DNA from: Arenibacter antarcticus
GTDB taxonomy: Bacteria > Bacteroidota > Bacteroidia > Flavobacteriales > Flavobacteriaceae
DNA: 64,000 nucleotides
Direction: 5' to 3'
NCBI RefSeq assembly: GCF_041320605.1
Contig: NZ_CP166679.1
Location: 4,512,001-4,576,000 of the forward strand
Under the pieces are notes generated by a model. That model had not been told where the DNA came from and ran no database searches. It was given only the letters and a program-made list of their open reading frames with translations. Shown in pieces: positions 27,341-37,940 of the stretch (its first letter is position 1; every line of letters begins with the position of its first letter). The position numbers and the translations under genes were made by a program.

Positions 27341-30175
27341 ATGATAGAATACGAAGAAAATATTGAGGTTCAGGGAGCTCGGGTCCATAACCTTAAAAAT
27401 ATAGATGTTACCATCCCAAGGGAAAAACTTGTGGTGATAACGGGTCTTTCCGGCAGTGGCAAATCGTCCCTAGCCTTCGATACTATTTATGCGGAGGGGC
27501 AACGAAGGTACATTGAGACTTTCTCTGCCTATGCACGACAATTTTTAGGCGGAATGGAACGTCCGGATGTGGATAAAATAGATGGGTTGTCTCCGGTTAT
27601 TGCCATAGAGCAAAAAACCACCTCCAAATCGCCCCGATCCACTGTGGGCACTATAACGGAAATTTATGATTTTCTTAGACTTCTGTTCGCAAGGGCCAGT
27701 GATGCCTATAGCTATAATACTGGTGAAAAAATGGTTAGCTATGACGATGGACAAATAAAAGACCTCATAATATCTGCCTATAAGGACAAGAAAATTAACA
27801 TCCTCGCTCCGGTGATCAGGTCTAGAAAAGGACATTATAGGGAACTGTTTGAGCAGATCGCAAAACAAGGCTTTGTGAAGGTGAGGGTAGATGGGGAGAT
27901 AAAAGACATTGTAAAGGGCATGAAAGTGGATCGATACAAAACCCATGACATAGAAATTGTTATTGACCGACTAAAAATAGTAGAGAATTCCGAGTTGGAC
28001 AAGCGCATAACCGAAACCATTAATACTGCTATGTACAGCGGTGATAATGTACTAATGATTTTAGAGGAAGGTACCGAAGAACCCCGTTACTTTAGTAGAG
28101 ACCTAATGTGTCCTACCACTGGGATTTCCTATCCCTCTCCAGAACCCAATACATTTTCATTTAACTCACCCAAAGGAATGTGTCCTGATTGCAATGGTTT
28201 AGGACACCTATACGAGGTAAACGAAAACAAGATTTTTCCTGACAAAAAATTATCGGTTACTGCCGGCGGCATTGCCCCCTTGGGGCCATATAAAAAAACC
28301 TGGGCCTTTAAACAGATTGAAATCATTGCCCAACGCTATAACTTTGAATTGGACGACCCTATTTCTAAAATTCCAGATCAAGCCGTTCAAATTCTTCTTT
28401 ATGGAGGTAAGGAAAGTTTTGAAATAGACTCCAAGGCCCTAGGCGTTAAAAGGCAATACAAAATTGACTACGAGGGCATATCACACTTTATAAAAAGTCA
28501 ATTTAACGAAGCCAATTCCACCTCCATTAAACGATGGGCCAAGGAATACATGGATAAAGTTGAATGTCCCAGCTGCGAAGGGACACGTTTAAAACAAGCC
28601 TCGTTGAACTTTAGGATAGACGATAAAAATATTGCCCAATTATCCAATTTGGATATTTCCGAGTTAGCGGATTATTTCCAGAATTTAGAGGCAAGACTAT
28701 CGGGCAACCAACTAAAGATCGCGGAAGAAATAATTAAGGAAATAAGAACTAGGATCCAATTTCTATTGGATGTGGGGCTCGATTATCTTTCCCTAAACCG
28801 AAGCAGCAAATCCTTATCCGGAGGGGAAGCCCAGCGGATCAGATTGGCTACCCAAATAGGATCTCAATTGGTAGGGGTACTTTATATTTTGGACGAGCCC
28901 AGTATTGGATTGCACCAGAGAGACAACGAGCGATTAATAAAATCCCTTGAATCACTGAGGGATTTAGGGAATTCGGTAATTGTGGTGGAGCATGATCGGG
29001 ATATGATAGAACGCGCAGACCATGTAATAGATATTGGACCAAAAGCAGGGAAACACGGAGGGGAAATAATCTCACAGGGCACCCCTGCCGACCTTAAAAA
29101 TCATCACACACTTACTGCGGCCTATATCAACAGGGAATTAAATATAGAAGTCCCCAAATCCAGAAGACCAGGTAACGGGAAATCTATTAAATTAACGGGG
29201 TGCACCGGAAATAATCTTAAAAATATTTCCGTAGAACTCCCCTTGGGAAAAATGATCGGGGTTACAGGCGTTTCTGGAAGTGGCAAGTCTACCTTGATCA
29301 ATGAGACCCTATATCCAATTCTAAACGCTTATTATTTTAATGGGGTTAAAAAACCAATGCCTTATAAAAAAATCAGTGGTCTGGAGCATATAGACAAGGT
29401 CATAGACATTAACCAATCGCCTATAGGAAGGACTCCGAGATCAAATCCGGCCACCTACACCGGCGTTTTCAGTGAAATAAGAACCTTGTTCGCCAAGACT
29501 CAGGAAGCTGCAATTAGAGGTTATAAACCTGGTCGTTTTAGTTTTAATGTATCTGGAGGACGGTGTGAAACCTGTAAAGGTGGAGGTTTAAGGGTCATAG
29601 AAATGAATTTTTTGCCAGACGTATATGTGGATTGTGAAACCTGTTACGGCAAACGGTTTAACCGGGAGACTCTAGAAATAAGGTACAAGGGGAAATCTAT
29701 CGCTGATGTCCTTGAAATGACGATCAACGAATCGGTGGAGTTTTTTGAGAAAATCCCTAAAATTCATCGAAAACTAAAAACGATTCAAGATGTGGGATTG
29801 GGCTATATTTCTCTTGGACAGCAATCTACCACTTTGTCCGGAGGGGAGGCACAGCGTATAAAATTGGCTACCGAATTATCGAAAAAAGATACTGGAAACA
29901 CTTTTTATATCTTGGACGAGCCAACCACTGGCCTTCACTTTGAAGATATTAGGGTTCTGATGAACGTTTTAAATGAGCTTGTAAATCATGGCAATACCGT
30001 CCTAATCATTGAGCATAATATGGACGTTATAAAGATGATGGATTATATCTTGGATATAGGTTATGAAGGGGGTAGAAAAGGCGGCATGTTAGTTGCGAAA
30101 GGCACCCCTGAGGAAGTGGCAAAGGACAAAAAAAGTTATACTTCCAAGTTTCTAAGAAAAGAATTAGGTTTGTAA
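27341..30175 (+). CDS. uvrA: Excinuclease ABC subunit A
   Basis: This is a 944-residue UvrA, the damage-recognition ATPase of nucleotide excision repair that loads UvrB at lesions. The first ATPase half has Walker [10 protein letters not shown] and signature [13 protein letters not shown]; the second has GVSGSGKST and [13 protein letters not shown]. Zinc-binding Cys pairs are visible in [24 protein letters not shown] and CETCYGKR. The ATG at 27341 ([18 protein letters not shown]) is chosen over a TTG four codons earlier. It has no repressor-type palindrome immediately upstream that I could match to the array at 25674. Confidence 0.97.
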   Translation: MIEYEENIEVQGARVHNLKNIDVTIPREKLVVITGLSGSGKSSLAFDTIYAEGQRRYIETFSAYARQFLGGMERPDVDKIDGLSPVIAIEQKTTSKSPRSTVGTITEIYDFLRLLFARASDAYSYNTGEKMVSYDDGQIKDLIISAYKDKKINILAPVIRSRKGHYRELFEQIAKQGFVKVRVDGEIKDIVKGMKVDRYKTHDIEIVIDRLKIVENSELDKRITETINTAMYSGDNVLMILEEGTEEPRYFSRDLMCPTTGISYPSPEPNTFSFNSPKGMCPDCNGLGHLYEVNENKIFPDKKLSVTAGGIAPLGPYKKTWAFKQIEIIAQRYNFELDDPISKIPDQAVQILLYGGKESFEIDSKALGVKRQYKIDYEGISHFIKSQFNEANSTSIKRWAKEYMDKVECPSCEGTRLKQASLNFRIDDKNIAQLSNLDISELADYFQNLEARLSGNQLKIAEEIIKEIRTRIQFLLDVGLDYLSLNRSSKSLSGGEAQRIRLATQIGSQLVGVLYILDEPSIGLHQRDNERLIKSLESLRDLGNSVIVVEHDRDMIERADHVIDIGPKAGKHGGEIISQGTPADLKNHHTLTAAYINRELNIEVPKSRRPGNGKSIKLTGCTGNNLKNISVELPLGKMIGVTGVSGSGKSTLINETLYPILNAYYFNGVKKPMPYKKISGLEHIDKVIDINQSPIGRTPRSNPATYTGVFSEIRTLFAKTQEAAIRGYKPGRFSFNVSGGRCETCKGGGLRVIEMNFLPDVYVDCETCYGKRFNRETLEIRYKGKSIADVLEMTINESVEFFEKIPKIHRKLKTIQDVGLGYISLGQQSTTLSGGEAQRIKLATELSKKDTGNTFYILDEPTTGLHFEDIRVLMNVLNELVNHGNTVLIIEHNMDVIKMMDYILDIGYEGGRKGGMLVAKGTPEEVAKDKKSYTSKFLRKELGL

Positions 30176-30285
30176 CTTATTAAGATTTATATACCAAATT
30201 AGCGCAATACCCTTAATAAGTTTTGCCCCCTAACAAATTTTGATCCGTTTAGGAAGGTTTAAAAATTGACATATAACAACATCAT

Positions 30286-30972
30286 ATGAGAAAAGAACAA
30301 CATCATAAGGGCTGGAATGAGATAAAGACCAATGATTCCTGGGCCTTGTTTAAAATTATGGGCGAATTTGTAAACGGATTCGAAAAAATGAGTGCAATTG
30401 GACCATGTGTTTCCATTTTTGGTTCTGCCAGAACTAAACCTGGAGACCCGTTCTATGAACTTGCCGTTAATGTTTCCAAGAAAATTTCTGAAGCAGGTTA
30501 TGGAATTATCACAGGAGGTGGTCCCGGTATCATGGAAGCTGGGAACAGAGGTGCCCATTTAGCCGGGGGAACCTCCGTGGGTTTAAATATAGACTTGCCA
30601 TTTGAACAGCATGATAATCCGTATATTGATAAGGATAAAAGTTTGGATTTTGATTACTTCTTTGTCCGCAAGGTGATGTTTGTGAAATATTCACAGGGAT
30701 TTGTAGTTATGCCTGGTGGATTTGGAACCTTGGATGAACTTTTCGAGGCCATTACCCTCATACAAACCAATAAAATTGAAAAGTTTCCAATTATATTGGT
30801 TGGGACACAGTTTTGGAGCGGACTGATCGAATGGATAAAAAGTTCCATGCTAGAGGTAGGTAATATTAGTCCAAAGGATCTAGATTTAATACAAATTGTA
30901 GATACTGAGGAAGAGGTAGTGGATATTATTGACGCCTTTTACAAAGGCAACCTACTAACTCCAAATTTTTAA
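30286..30972 (+). CDS. LOG-family protein (lysine-decarboxylase-like Rossmann fold)
   Basis: This is a 228-residue protein of the LOG/TIGR00730 family. The conserved PGGxGTxxE motif is PGGFGTLDELFE, and the upstream GGGPGIMEAGNRGAHLAGG loop and the FGSARTKPGD start of the fold are intact. LOG enzymes are phosphoribohydrolases that release cytokinin-like bases or degrade nucleotide monophosphates. The older lysine-decarboxylase label is misleading. The next gene begins 12 bases after its stop, suggesting co-transcription with the M1-like surface protein. Confidence 0.92.
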   Translation: MRKEQHHKGWNEIKTNDSWALFKIMGEFVNGFEKMSAIGPCVSIFGSARTKPGDPFYELAVNVSKKISEAGYGIITGGGPGIMEAGNRGAHLAGGTSVGLNIDLPFEQHDNPYIDKDKSLDFDYFFVRKVMFVKYSQGFVVMPGGFGTLDELFEAITLIQTNKIEKFPIILVGTQFWSGLIEWIKSSMLEVGNISPKDLDLIQIVDTEEEVVDIIDAFYKGNLLTPNF

Positions 30973-30984
30973 ACTCCAAATTTT

Positions 30985-33831
30985 TTGAAAGAATTGGCCA
31001 ATAGACCCCTTAACACCATATTCCTGATATTTTTTTTATTAGGCCATCTCGGTTATTCCCAACACAGTAATAAGCTTATAGCAACCATAAATGAAGAGGC
31101 AAAAGAAATTGGCATCCAACAAGAGATTCAGTACTACAATGAGTCCCAGGACACCTTAAATGCACTTTATTTTAATGACTGGGCTAATGCCTATGCAGAT
31201 AAAAACTCAGCATTGGCCAAAAGATTTTCCGAGGAATTTAAGAAGGGACTCCATCTTGCAAAAGAGGAAGAACGGGGATATACCAAAATAATAAGTGCCG
31301 TAGATTTTGAACATAAGGGGCTAGATTGGCACTATACGCCAGGGCGGGATATTATTAAAATTGACCTTAATGCCCCCTTGCACCCACATTCTTCCGTTAA
31401 GCTATTCATTACCTATAGAGTAAAATTACCTCCTAACAAGTTTACTCCTTATGGATTTAGCGACAATAGGGAATATTTTTTAAAGGATTGGTATCTGACT
31501 CCCGCAGTTTATGATGGTGAGTGGCACTTATATTCCAATAAAAATTTGGAAGACCTATTCACTGTAATTACCAATACTACGTTGGAAATTACTTTTCCAA
31601 AAGACCTATACTTAGTTTCTAATTTTTATGAATCGGAGAAATCGAACTCGGGCAACAAACAGCAAATAATCCTAACCGGGACCGATCAAAAAAGTGCGGA
31701 ACTAATAATTGGTCCCACTAGGCGGTTTACCAAACATGTTACCCCGGGACTAACGATGGTTACGGATTTGGAGTCTTCTAGATATGATGAAATATCTTCC
31801 GGAATTTCCATAAATAAAATTTCACAATTTATACAGGAAAGCTTAGGGGAATACCCTCACAAACAATTACTTGTAAGTGAATGGGATTACAACAAGGACC
31901 CTTTATATGGAATAAACCAGCTGCCCAAATTTATTAGACCCTATGAGGAAAAGTTTCAATTTGAAATGAAATTTTTAAAAACTGCCTTAAACAGCCTTAT
32001 CAAGGAAACGATGTTTCTAAACCCAAGAAAAGAAAATTGGGTTAACGACGCCATTATAAATTATCTGATGATCAATTTTGTGGAACAACATTATCCGGAC
32101 CAGAAATTGCTAGGAAAATTATCGAGTATTTGGGGAATTCGAAGCTTTCACTTGGCAAAAATGAGTTTTAACGAGCAATATCCCTTGTTACACATGCTAT
32201 CTGCTCGAAAAAACATTGATCAATCCTTGACAACTCCTAATGATTCCTTGATCAAATTCAACCAAAAAATAGCCAATAGATACAAGGCGGGATTGGGGTT
32301 GGCCTATTTGGCAGATTATACCGGAAAAACCCAGATTGATCAAAGTGTTAGAGAATTTTATAAGTTCTATAAATTAAAGGCATCCACCGCTGCGGATTTT
32401 AAATTTATAGTCGTAGAAAACTCAAGCAAGGACATCAATTGGTTTTTTGATGAATACGTATCTACCACACAGAAGATCGATTTTAAAATAACGAAGGTTA
32501 TAAAAACACAAGACTCGCTGTTGGTCACCTTAAAGAATAAACAAGGCACCAATGTACCCATATCACTGTTTGGCATCAAAAACGACACCGTGGTCTCCAA
32601 GTATTGGTTCACCAATATTACCGAAGAAAAAACTTTCCATATTCCCAGAAATAACGAAGAGCGCTTAGTCCTGAATTACGACCAGACCATTCCAGAATTT
32701 AACCAGCGAGATAATTGGAAATCGCTCAATGGATTCTTCACTAGTAATAAAAAGTTGAAATTCCAATTCTTTAAAGATGCCGAGGACCCTTATTTCAATC
32801 AGGTATTTTATGTCCCAATACTGAGCTTTAACAAATATGACGGTCTGTCACCAGGAATGCGGCTACATAACAAAACGTTATTGGAACGCCCTTTCGTATT
32901 CGACTTTGCACCTTCCTACGCTCCAAATGAGAAATCTTTCGTTGGCTATGGAAACTTTAATTTTAGACAGTATCACGGAAAAAGTGGATTATACGTTACT
33001 AATTACTCCTTAAGGGGGTCTACTTCTCATTTTCAAAAAAATTCGCGTTATAGCACCATTAGTCCTTCAATTGGTTTTGGATGGAGGCCAGATAATCTAC
33101 TATTGAATAAGCGGGAAGCCTTAATATTTAGATCTGTAAATGTATTCAGAACAATAGACAACACCCTAGAAAACAACGGCTTAGAATCGGACCCCGACTA
33201 CAGTGTAATTAATGCGAAATATATTAACACCACCAATAATATTCTTAATTACCTATCTTGGTCTGTGGATGCTCAACATTCCAGTCTTTTCACTAAATTG
33301 GCCTATGAGTTGGAATATCGAAAGCTATTTCAAAACAACACCCAATTCAATATTCGCTTTTTTGCCGGGAAATTTGTGCGCAACAAGACTGCGGGCAACA
33401 CAAATTTTTTCAGTTTCGCTCTAGACCGGCCAACAGATTATCTTTTTGATTATAGTTATTTGGGCCGTTCCGAGGGCTCCGGAATTTATAGCCAGCAGAT
33501 TATTGTTGCCGAAGGGGGATTTAAATCGAAATTAGAACATCCGTTTGCCAATGATTGGATGGCCACTATAAATTCTAGTGTCAACCTATGGAGATGGATA
33601 GAGCTTTATGGGGATCTAGGTTTCGTGAAAAACAGAGGAATAAAAGAGCGGTTTGTATACGATTCTGGTATACGCTTAAACCTATTGACCGACTATTTTG
33701 AACTCTATTTTCCAATATATTCCAACAATGGTTGGGAAATATCACAACCCCAGTACGATCAAAAAATCAGATTCGTAATTACCTTTAGCCCTAGGACCTT
33801 AACCGGACTATTTACTAGAAAATGGTTTTAA
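30985..33831 (+). CDS. M1-peptidase-like protein without zinc site, fused to outer-membrane barrel
   Basis: This 948-residue protein starts at a TTG (no ATG is available upstream), with a signal peptide ending GYSQ. Residues about 30-480 follow the fold of M1 aminopeptidases: KPLYGINQLPKF stands where GAMEN lies and ENWVNDAIINYL where WLNEGFATY lies. The zinc motif HEXXH is replaced by KTALN (332-336) and the third ligand by Asp 355, so it should not bind zinc. The last 350 residues alternate polar and aromatic residues in barrel-like strands (LRGSTSHFQKNSRYSTISPSIGFG) and end in Phe. An outer-membrane location is inferred. Function unknown; the LOG gene is immediately upstream. Confidence 0.75.
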   Translation: MKELANRPLNTIFLIFFLLGHLGYSQHSNKLIATINEEAKEIGIQQEIQYYNESQDTLNALYFNDWANAYADKNSALAKRFSEEFKKGLHLAKEEERGYTKIISAVDFEHKGLDWHYTPGRDIIKIDLNAPLHPHSSVKLFITYRVKLPPNKFTPYGFSDNREYFLKDWYLTPAVYDGEWHLYSNKNLEDLFTVITNTTLEITFPKDLYLVSNFYESEKSNSGNKQQIILTGTDQKSAELIIGPTRRFTKHVTPGLTMVTDLESSRYDEISSGISINKISQFIQESLGEYPHKQLLVSEWDYNKDPLYGINQLPKFIRPYEEKFQFEMKFLKTALNSLIKETMFLNPRKENWVNDAIINYLMINFVEQHYPDQKLLGKLSSIWGIRSFHLAKMSFNEQYPLLHMLSARKNIDQSLTTPNDSLIKFNQKIANRYKAGLGLAYLADYTGKTQIDQSVREFYKFYKLKASTAADFKFIVVENSSKDINWFFDEYVSTTQKIDFKITKVIKTQDSLLVTLKNKQGTNVPISLFGIKNDTVVSKYWFTNITEEKTFHIPRNNEERLVLNYDQTIPEFNQRDNWKSLNGFFTSNKKLKFQFFKDAEDPYFNQVFYVPILSFNKYDGLSPGMRLHNKTLLERPFVFDFAPSYAPNEKSFVGYGNFNFRQYHGKSGLYVTNYSLRGSTSHFQKNSRYSTISPSIGFGWRPDNLLLNKREALIFRSVNVFRTIDNTLENNGLESDPDYSVINAKYINTTNNILNYLSWSVDAQHSSLFTKLAYELEYRKLFQNNTQFNIRFFAGKFVRNKTAGNTNFFSFALDRPTDYLFDYSYLGRSEGSGIYSQQIIVAEGGFKSKLEHPFANDWMATINSSVNLWRWIELYGDLGFVKNRGIKERFVYDSGIRLNLLTDYFELYFPIYSNNGWEISQPQYDQKIRFVITFSPRTLTGLFTRKWF

Positions 33832-33940
33832 TGAATTGAAATATTCGTAATTATACCTTAATTTTTTGCGATATTACCAATAAATAAAATTACCCAGACC
33901 ACTATTTTAAGGAATTATTAAGCATTATCACATTTGATGG

Positions 33941-33972
33941 TTTGCAAAAACCATAATGATTTGATATTTTTG
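33941..33972 (+). promoter_or_regulatory. Consensus Bacteroidota promoter of the dehydrogenase E1 gene
   Basis: TTTG at 33941-33944, a 20-base spacer, and TATTTTTG at 33965-33972 match both the -33 TTTG and -7 TAnnTTTG elements exactly. The ATG at 33994 follows after a leader of roughly 15 bases. This is the best promoter in the window. Confidence 0.8.
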
Positions 33973-33993
33973 CAATAAACCATTAATCCCGTG

Positions 33994-36405
33994 ATGAATA
34001 TAGATTCCGAAACTAGCAGCGATATTTCATTTGACGACTTTCAAATTCAAATATTGAAAGATTACGAAATTGCAGTTACCAGTAGGGAGTGTAGTTTGTT
34101 GGGAAGAAGGGAAGTTTTGACCGGGAAGGCAAAGTTTGGAATTTTCGGCGACGGGAAGGAGCTTCCACAACTTGCCATGGCACGCTCCTTCATGGATGGA
34201 GATTTCAGAAGTGGATATTACAGGGATCAAACCTTTATGATGGCGTTGAACCTGCTTTCTCCAAAAGAATTTTTTCATGGGCTTTATGCTACCACGGATA
34301 TCACTAAAGAAACCATGAGTGCCGGTAGGCAAATGGGAGGACACTTCACTACCTTCAGCCTAAACGAGGATGGCACATGGAAAGATCTCACCAAACAAAA
34401 AAATAGTAGCGCAGACATCTCTTGTACTGCAGGGCAAATGCCTAGGCTATTAGGACTGGCACAAGCCTCCAAAATTTATAGGAACGTTAAGGGAATTAAT
34501 AGCGAAAAGTTTTCCAAGAATGGAAATGAAGTAGCATGGGGCACTATTGGCAACGCCAGTACCAGTGAAGGCGCTTTTTTTGAGACCATTAATGCCGCCG
34601 GTGTATTGCAAGTACCGATGGTCATAAGCATATGGGACGATAATTACGGAATTTCTGTCCATGCAAAGTATCAGACCACTAAGGAAGATATTTCCAAAAT
34701 ATTGGCCGGATTCCAACGTGATAAGAAGGATAAGGGCTTTGAGATTATAAAAGTGAAGGGCTGGGACTATACTGGGCTGATTCACGCTTACGAAAACGCT
34801 GCCGATATAGCTAGGGAAAAGCATGTTCCAGTTATTATCCATGTCACTGAACTCACCCAACCACAGGGGCATTCTACTTCTGGATCTCATGAACGGTATA
34901 AGAGTGAAGACCGATTGTCTTGGGAAAGGGATAACGATTGTAACAAACGTTATCGGGAATGGATTCTTGCAAATAAAATTGCAACGGAAGAGGAATTAGG
35001 AACTATTGAAAAGAATATAAAAAGAGTAGTCCGAAGCGCAAAAAAGGAAGCTTGGGAAGAGTTTTTAGCCCCACATAGGGAACTGAGAAAAACGTTGGTA
35101 AATCTACTTGAAAATGCCGCAAACGCAAGTCCCAACAAAAATTTTATCACAAAACTTAAAAATGACCTAATAGCAACGGAAGAGCCAATTAAAAAAGACT
35201 TGGCCTCTACAGCAAGAAAGGCCATGCGTTATTTATTGGGGGAAACTTCTAAAGAAAAGGAGGCCTTGGCCAACTGGACGGAGACATTTCTGGAGGAATC
35301 CCAGTCCACATTCAGTTCCTTTCTATACAATAAACAAGAAAATAGCGCCATCCATGTTCCCGAGGTGAAGGCCACTTATGACCAAGACCCCGATGAGGTT
35401 GACGGCAGGGTAATATTAAGGGATAATTTTGATCAATTATTTAACAAATATCCTGAGTCCTTAATTTTTGGGGAAGATACCGGCGCCATAGGCGATGTGA
35501 ACCAAGGGTTGGAAGGACTGCAAAAAAAATACGGGAAACTTAGGGTTGCCGATTGTGGCATTAGGGAAGCAACCATTATTGGACAGGGAATAGGAATGGC
35601 CATGCGCGGCTTACGTCCCATTGCCGAAATCCAATATTTGGATTATATTTTCTATGCCTTATACACCCTAACCGATGACTTGTCTACCTTATTGTACAGG
35701 ACTGTAGGTAAACAACGTGCGCCATTGATAGTAAGGACTAGAGGACATAGACTGGAAGGTATATGGCATTCAGGATCTCAAATGGGCGGACTAATTCACC
35801 TGTTAAGGGGAATGTATATTCTAGTCCCGAGAAACATGACCAAAGCGGCCGGCTTTTACAATACCTTAATGAAAGGTAACGAACCTGCACTACTTATAGA
35901 ATGCCTGAACGGATATCGTCTAAAAGAGGATAGACCCAATAATCTGGGCGAATTATGTACCCCTATTGGTGTGGTGGAAGTACTGAAGCCAGGTAATGAT
36001 ATTACGCTCTTATCCTATGGATCTACATTGCGAATTGTAATGCAGGTTGCATTGGAACTAAAAGAAGTGGGGATAGATGCTGAGGTTGTGGATGCCCAAA
36101 GTCTAATGCCTTTTGATACAGCTCATAACCTTCTAAAGAGTATTCAAAAGACCAATCGATTATTAGTTATAGATGAGGATGTTCCCGGTGGATGTTCAGC
36201 CTACCTGATCCACGAAATAACAGAAAAACAAGGTGCTTATCAATACTTGGATAGTGCCCCCCAAACATTGACCTCCGCGCCACATAGGCCAGCATATGCC
36301 ACAGATGGGGATTATTTTTCCAAACCAAATGCGGAGGATATCTTTGAAAAAGTATATTCCATAATGCGGGAATCCAACCCCAGTGAATTTCCTAAACTAA
36401 GATAA
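33994..36405 (+). CDS. Fused alpha/beta E1 subunit of a 2-oxo acid dehydrogenase complex
   Basis: This is an 803-residue thiamine-diphosphate enzyme. The N-terminal half is E1-alpha-like: GTIGNASTSEGAFFETINAAGVLQVP replaces the textbook GDG...NN cofactor loop, followed by WDDNYGISV. The C-terminal half from about 460 is E1-beta-like (FGEDTGAIGDVNQGLEGL, LIVRTRGHRLEGIWHSG, VIDEDVPGGCSAYL). Flavobacterial relatives decarboxylate branched-chain 2-oxo acids such as 2-oxoisovalerate in the first step of the complex. E2 and E3 genes are not adjacent. The ATG at 33994 is used rather than the GTG one codon earlier. A perfect promoter lies upstream. Confidence 0.92.
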   Translation: MNIDSETSSDISFDDFQIQILKDYEIAVTSRECSLLGRREVLTGKAKFGIFGDGKELPQLAMARSFMDGDFRSGYYRDQTFMMALNLLSPKEFFHGLYATTDITKETMSAGRQMGGHFTTFSLNEDGTWKDLTKQKNSSADISCTAGQMPRLLGLAQASKIYRNVKGINSEKFSKNGNEVAWGTIGNASTSEGAFFETINAAGVLQVPMVISIWDDNYGISVHAKYQTTKEDISKILAGFQRDKKDKGFEIIKVKGWDYTGLIHAYENAADIAREKHVPVIIHVTELTQPQGHSTSGSHERYKSEDRLSWERDNDCNKRYREWILANKIATEEELGTIEKNIKRVVRSAKKEAWEEFLAPHRELRKTLVNLLENAANASPNKNFITKLKNDLIATEEPIKKDLASTARKAMRYLLGETSKEKEALANWTETFLEESQSTFSSFLYNKQENSAIHVPEVKATYDQDPDEVDGRVILRDNFDQLFNKYPESLIFGEDTGAIGDVNQGLEGLQKKYGKLRVADCGIREATIIGQGIGMAMRGLRPIAEIQYLDYIFYALYTLTDDLSTLLYRTVGKQRAPLIVRTRGHRLEGIWHSGSQMGGLIHLLRGMYILVPRNMTKAAGFYNTLMKGNEPALLIECLNGYRLKEDRPNNLGELCTPIGVVEVLKPGNDITLLSYGSTLRIVMQVALELKEVGIDAEVVDAQSLMPFDTAHNLLKSIQKTNRLLVIDEDVPGGCSAYLIHEITEKQGAYQYLDSAPQTLTSAPHRPAYATDGDYFSKPNAEDIFEKVYSIMRESNPSEFPKLR

Positions 36406-36540
36406 AACTGAATTAGAAAGCAATGGAGCGAAAACTGTTCTATCCATTATTTTAATTTAATTAAAATCGATATTAATAATAAACAATTAGTTATTTTTAA
36501 CCCCATTATTAATAATTAATCTAAACCTAATTCCCCCCTA

Positions 36541-36903
36541 ATGAAAGATTTCGGCTTACTTCTTTTACGTGTTGGTTTTGCTGTTTTGATGCTAACCCAC
36601 GGAATTCCTAAATTTCTAAATCTAATACAAGGCAACTTCGAATTTGGAAATCCATTGGGTATCGGAGCGGCTCCTTCCCTATTCTTAGCGGTTATTGGAG
36701 AATTTATATGTCCTATTTTGGTGATTATTGGAATAAGGACCCGTTGGGCCTCTGTACCAATTATTTTAACCATGATGGTTGCACTATTTATTGTTCATGC
36801 CAATGACCCAATAGGCGTTAAGGAAAAAGCAATATTATTTTTAGTAGGTTTTACCAGTATACTTTTGTTAGGTCCTGGAAAATACAGTTTGGACAAAAAA
36901 TAA
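36541..36903 (+). CDS. DoxX-family membrane protein
   Basis: This is a 120-residue protein with four membrane helices (about 4-24, 44-63, 70-90, 96-114). The start FGLLLLRVGFAVLMLTHGIPKFLNLIQG and the loop GEFICPILVIIGIRTRW are typical of DoxX/SURF4-like proteins. The family is tied to redox processes and quinone reduction in some species, but no activity is proven here. The gene ends 9 bases before the stop of the convergent holA gene. Confidence 0.88.
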   Translation: MKDFGLLLLRVGFAVLMLTHGIPKFLNLIQGNFEFGNPLGIGAAPSLFLAVIGEFICPILVIIGIRTRWASVPIILTMMVALFIVHANDPIGVKEKAILFLVGFTSILLLGPGKYSLDKK

Positions 36904-36912
36904 AGTAGCCTA

Positions 36913-37914
36913 TTAATGGAATATCCTTATCAGCAGCTCTTTTAAAAGGTCTTGATGGGAAATGGTAGAACCTACCCCCTTCCCTTTTACATCGAGCTCC
37001 CTTAGCTCAGAAATAATTCCGCTAACACGTCTCATGGGATAGTTTCTTGCGGCAATCTGAATTTCCTCAACAAAATAGGGCCGTATCCCCAGTGCGCTTG
37101 AAACGCTTTTTGAGGAATGGTCCTTTAGCCCGTGATAGGCCAATAACTGATTAAAGAAGGAATACAACAAGGTAATTGTAAGTACAAAAGGATTGTCCTT
37201 GGGGTTTTGGCCAAAATAATTAACGATCATCGTGGCCTTCACCACATTTCCTTCACCAATGGCCTTTTTTAACTCAAAGTTATTGTAATCCTTACTGATC
37301 CCTATATTCTCCTCTATAGCTTCTGGGGTAATTTCGACCCCCTTGGGAACCACAAGACAAAGTTTCTCCAATTCCTTGTCAATTTTCCCTAGATCTGTAC
37401 CCAAAAATTCCACTAAAAGATTGGCAGCCTTGAAGCTTATATCGTATCCACGGGATTTTAGCACCTTCCTGATCCAATCTGCAACCTTATTCTCGTATAG
37501 CTTCTTGCTTTCAAAAATAACGCCCGTTTTATTGATGGCCTTATACAGCTTTTTTCGTTTGTCCAACTTATTGTACTTATAGCAAATCACTAATACCGTA
37601 GACGGTTGGGGATTATCCGCATAGGATGTTAAATTTTCTATGGACCGAGATAAGTGCTGCGCCTCTTTAATGATTACTACCTGCCTTTCGGCCATCATTG
37701 GATACCTCTTGGCATTCCCTACAATATCCTCTACACTAACATCCTTACCGTAGAGGATCACTTGGTTAAATCCACGCTCTTCCTCGGAAAGAACATTTTT
37801 CTCAATATACTCCGAAATTTTATCAATATAATAGGGTTCCTCTCCTGTTAGAAAATATATTGGTGCTATATTTCCCTTTTTTATATTGCCTACAATTTGT
37901 TTTACTTCATCCAT
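36913..37914 (-). CDS. holA: DNA polymerase III delta subunit
   Basis: This is a 333-residue clamp-loader subunit that opens the beta clamp in DNA replication. Characteristic wording includes PIYFLTGEEPYYIDKISEYI at the start, then QVVIIKEAQHLSRSIENL, the LGTDLGKIDKELEKL helix of domain II, and the domain III tail ELRELDVKGKGVGSTISHQDLLKELLIRI. The degenerate AAA+ fold lacks a Walker A site, as expected for delta. It is divergent from the HsdR-N-type gene with a 26-base gap, so the two share a tiny promoter region. Confidence 0.93.
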   Translation of the reverse strand: MDEVKQIVGNIKKGNIAPIYFLTGEEPYYIDKISEYIEKNVLSEEERGFNQVILYGKDVSVEDIVGNAKRYPMMAERQVVIIKEAQHLSRSIENLTSYADNPQPSTVLVICYKYNKLDKRKKLYKAINKTGVIFESKKLYENKVADWIRKVLKSRGYDISFKAANLLVEFLGTDLGKIDKELEKLCLVVPKGVEITPEAIEENIGISKDYNNFELKKAIGEGNVVKATMIVNYFGQNPKDNPFVLTITLLYSFFNQLLAYHGLKDHSSKSVSSALGIRPYFVEEIQIAARNYPMRRVSGIISELRELDVKGKGVGSTISHQDLLKELLIRIFH

Positions 37915-37940
37915 TTAAAAAAATTCATCAACTTTACATC

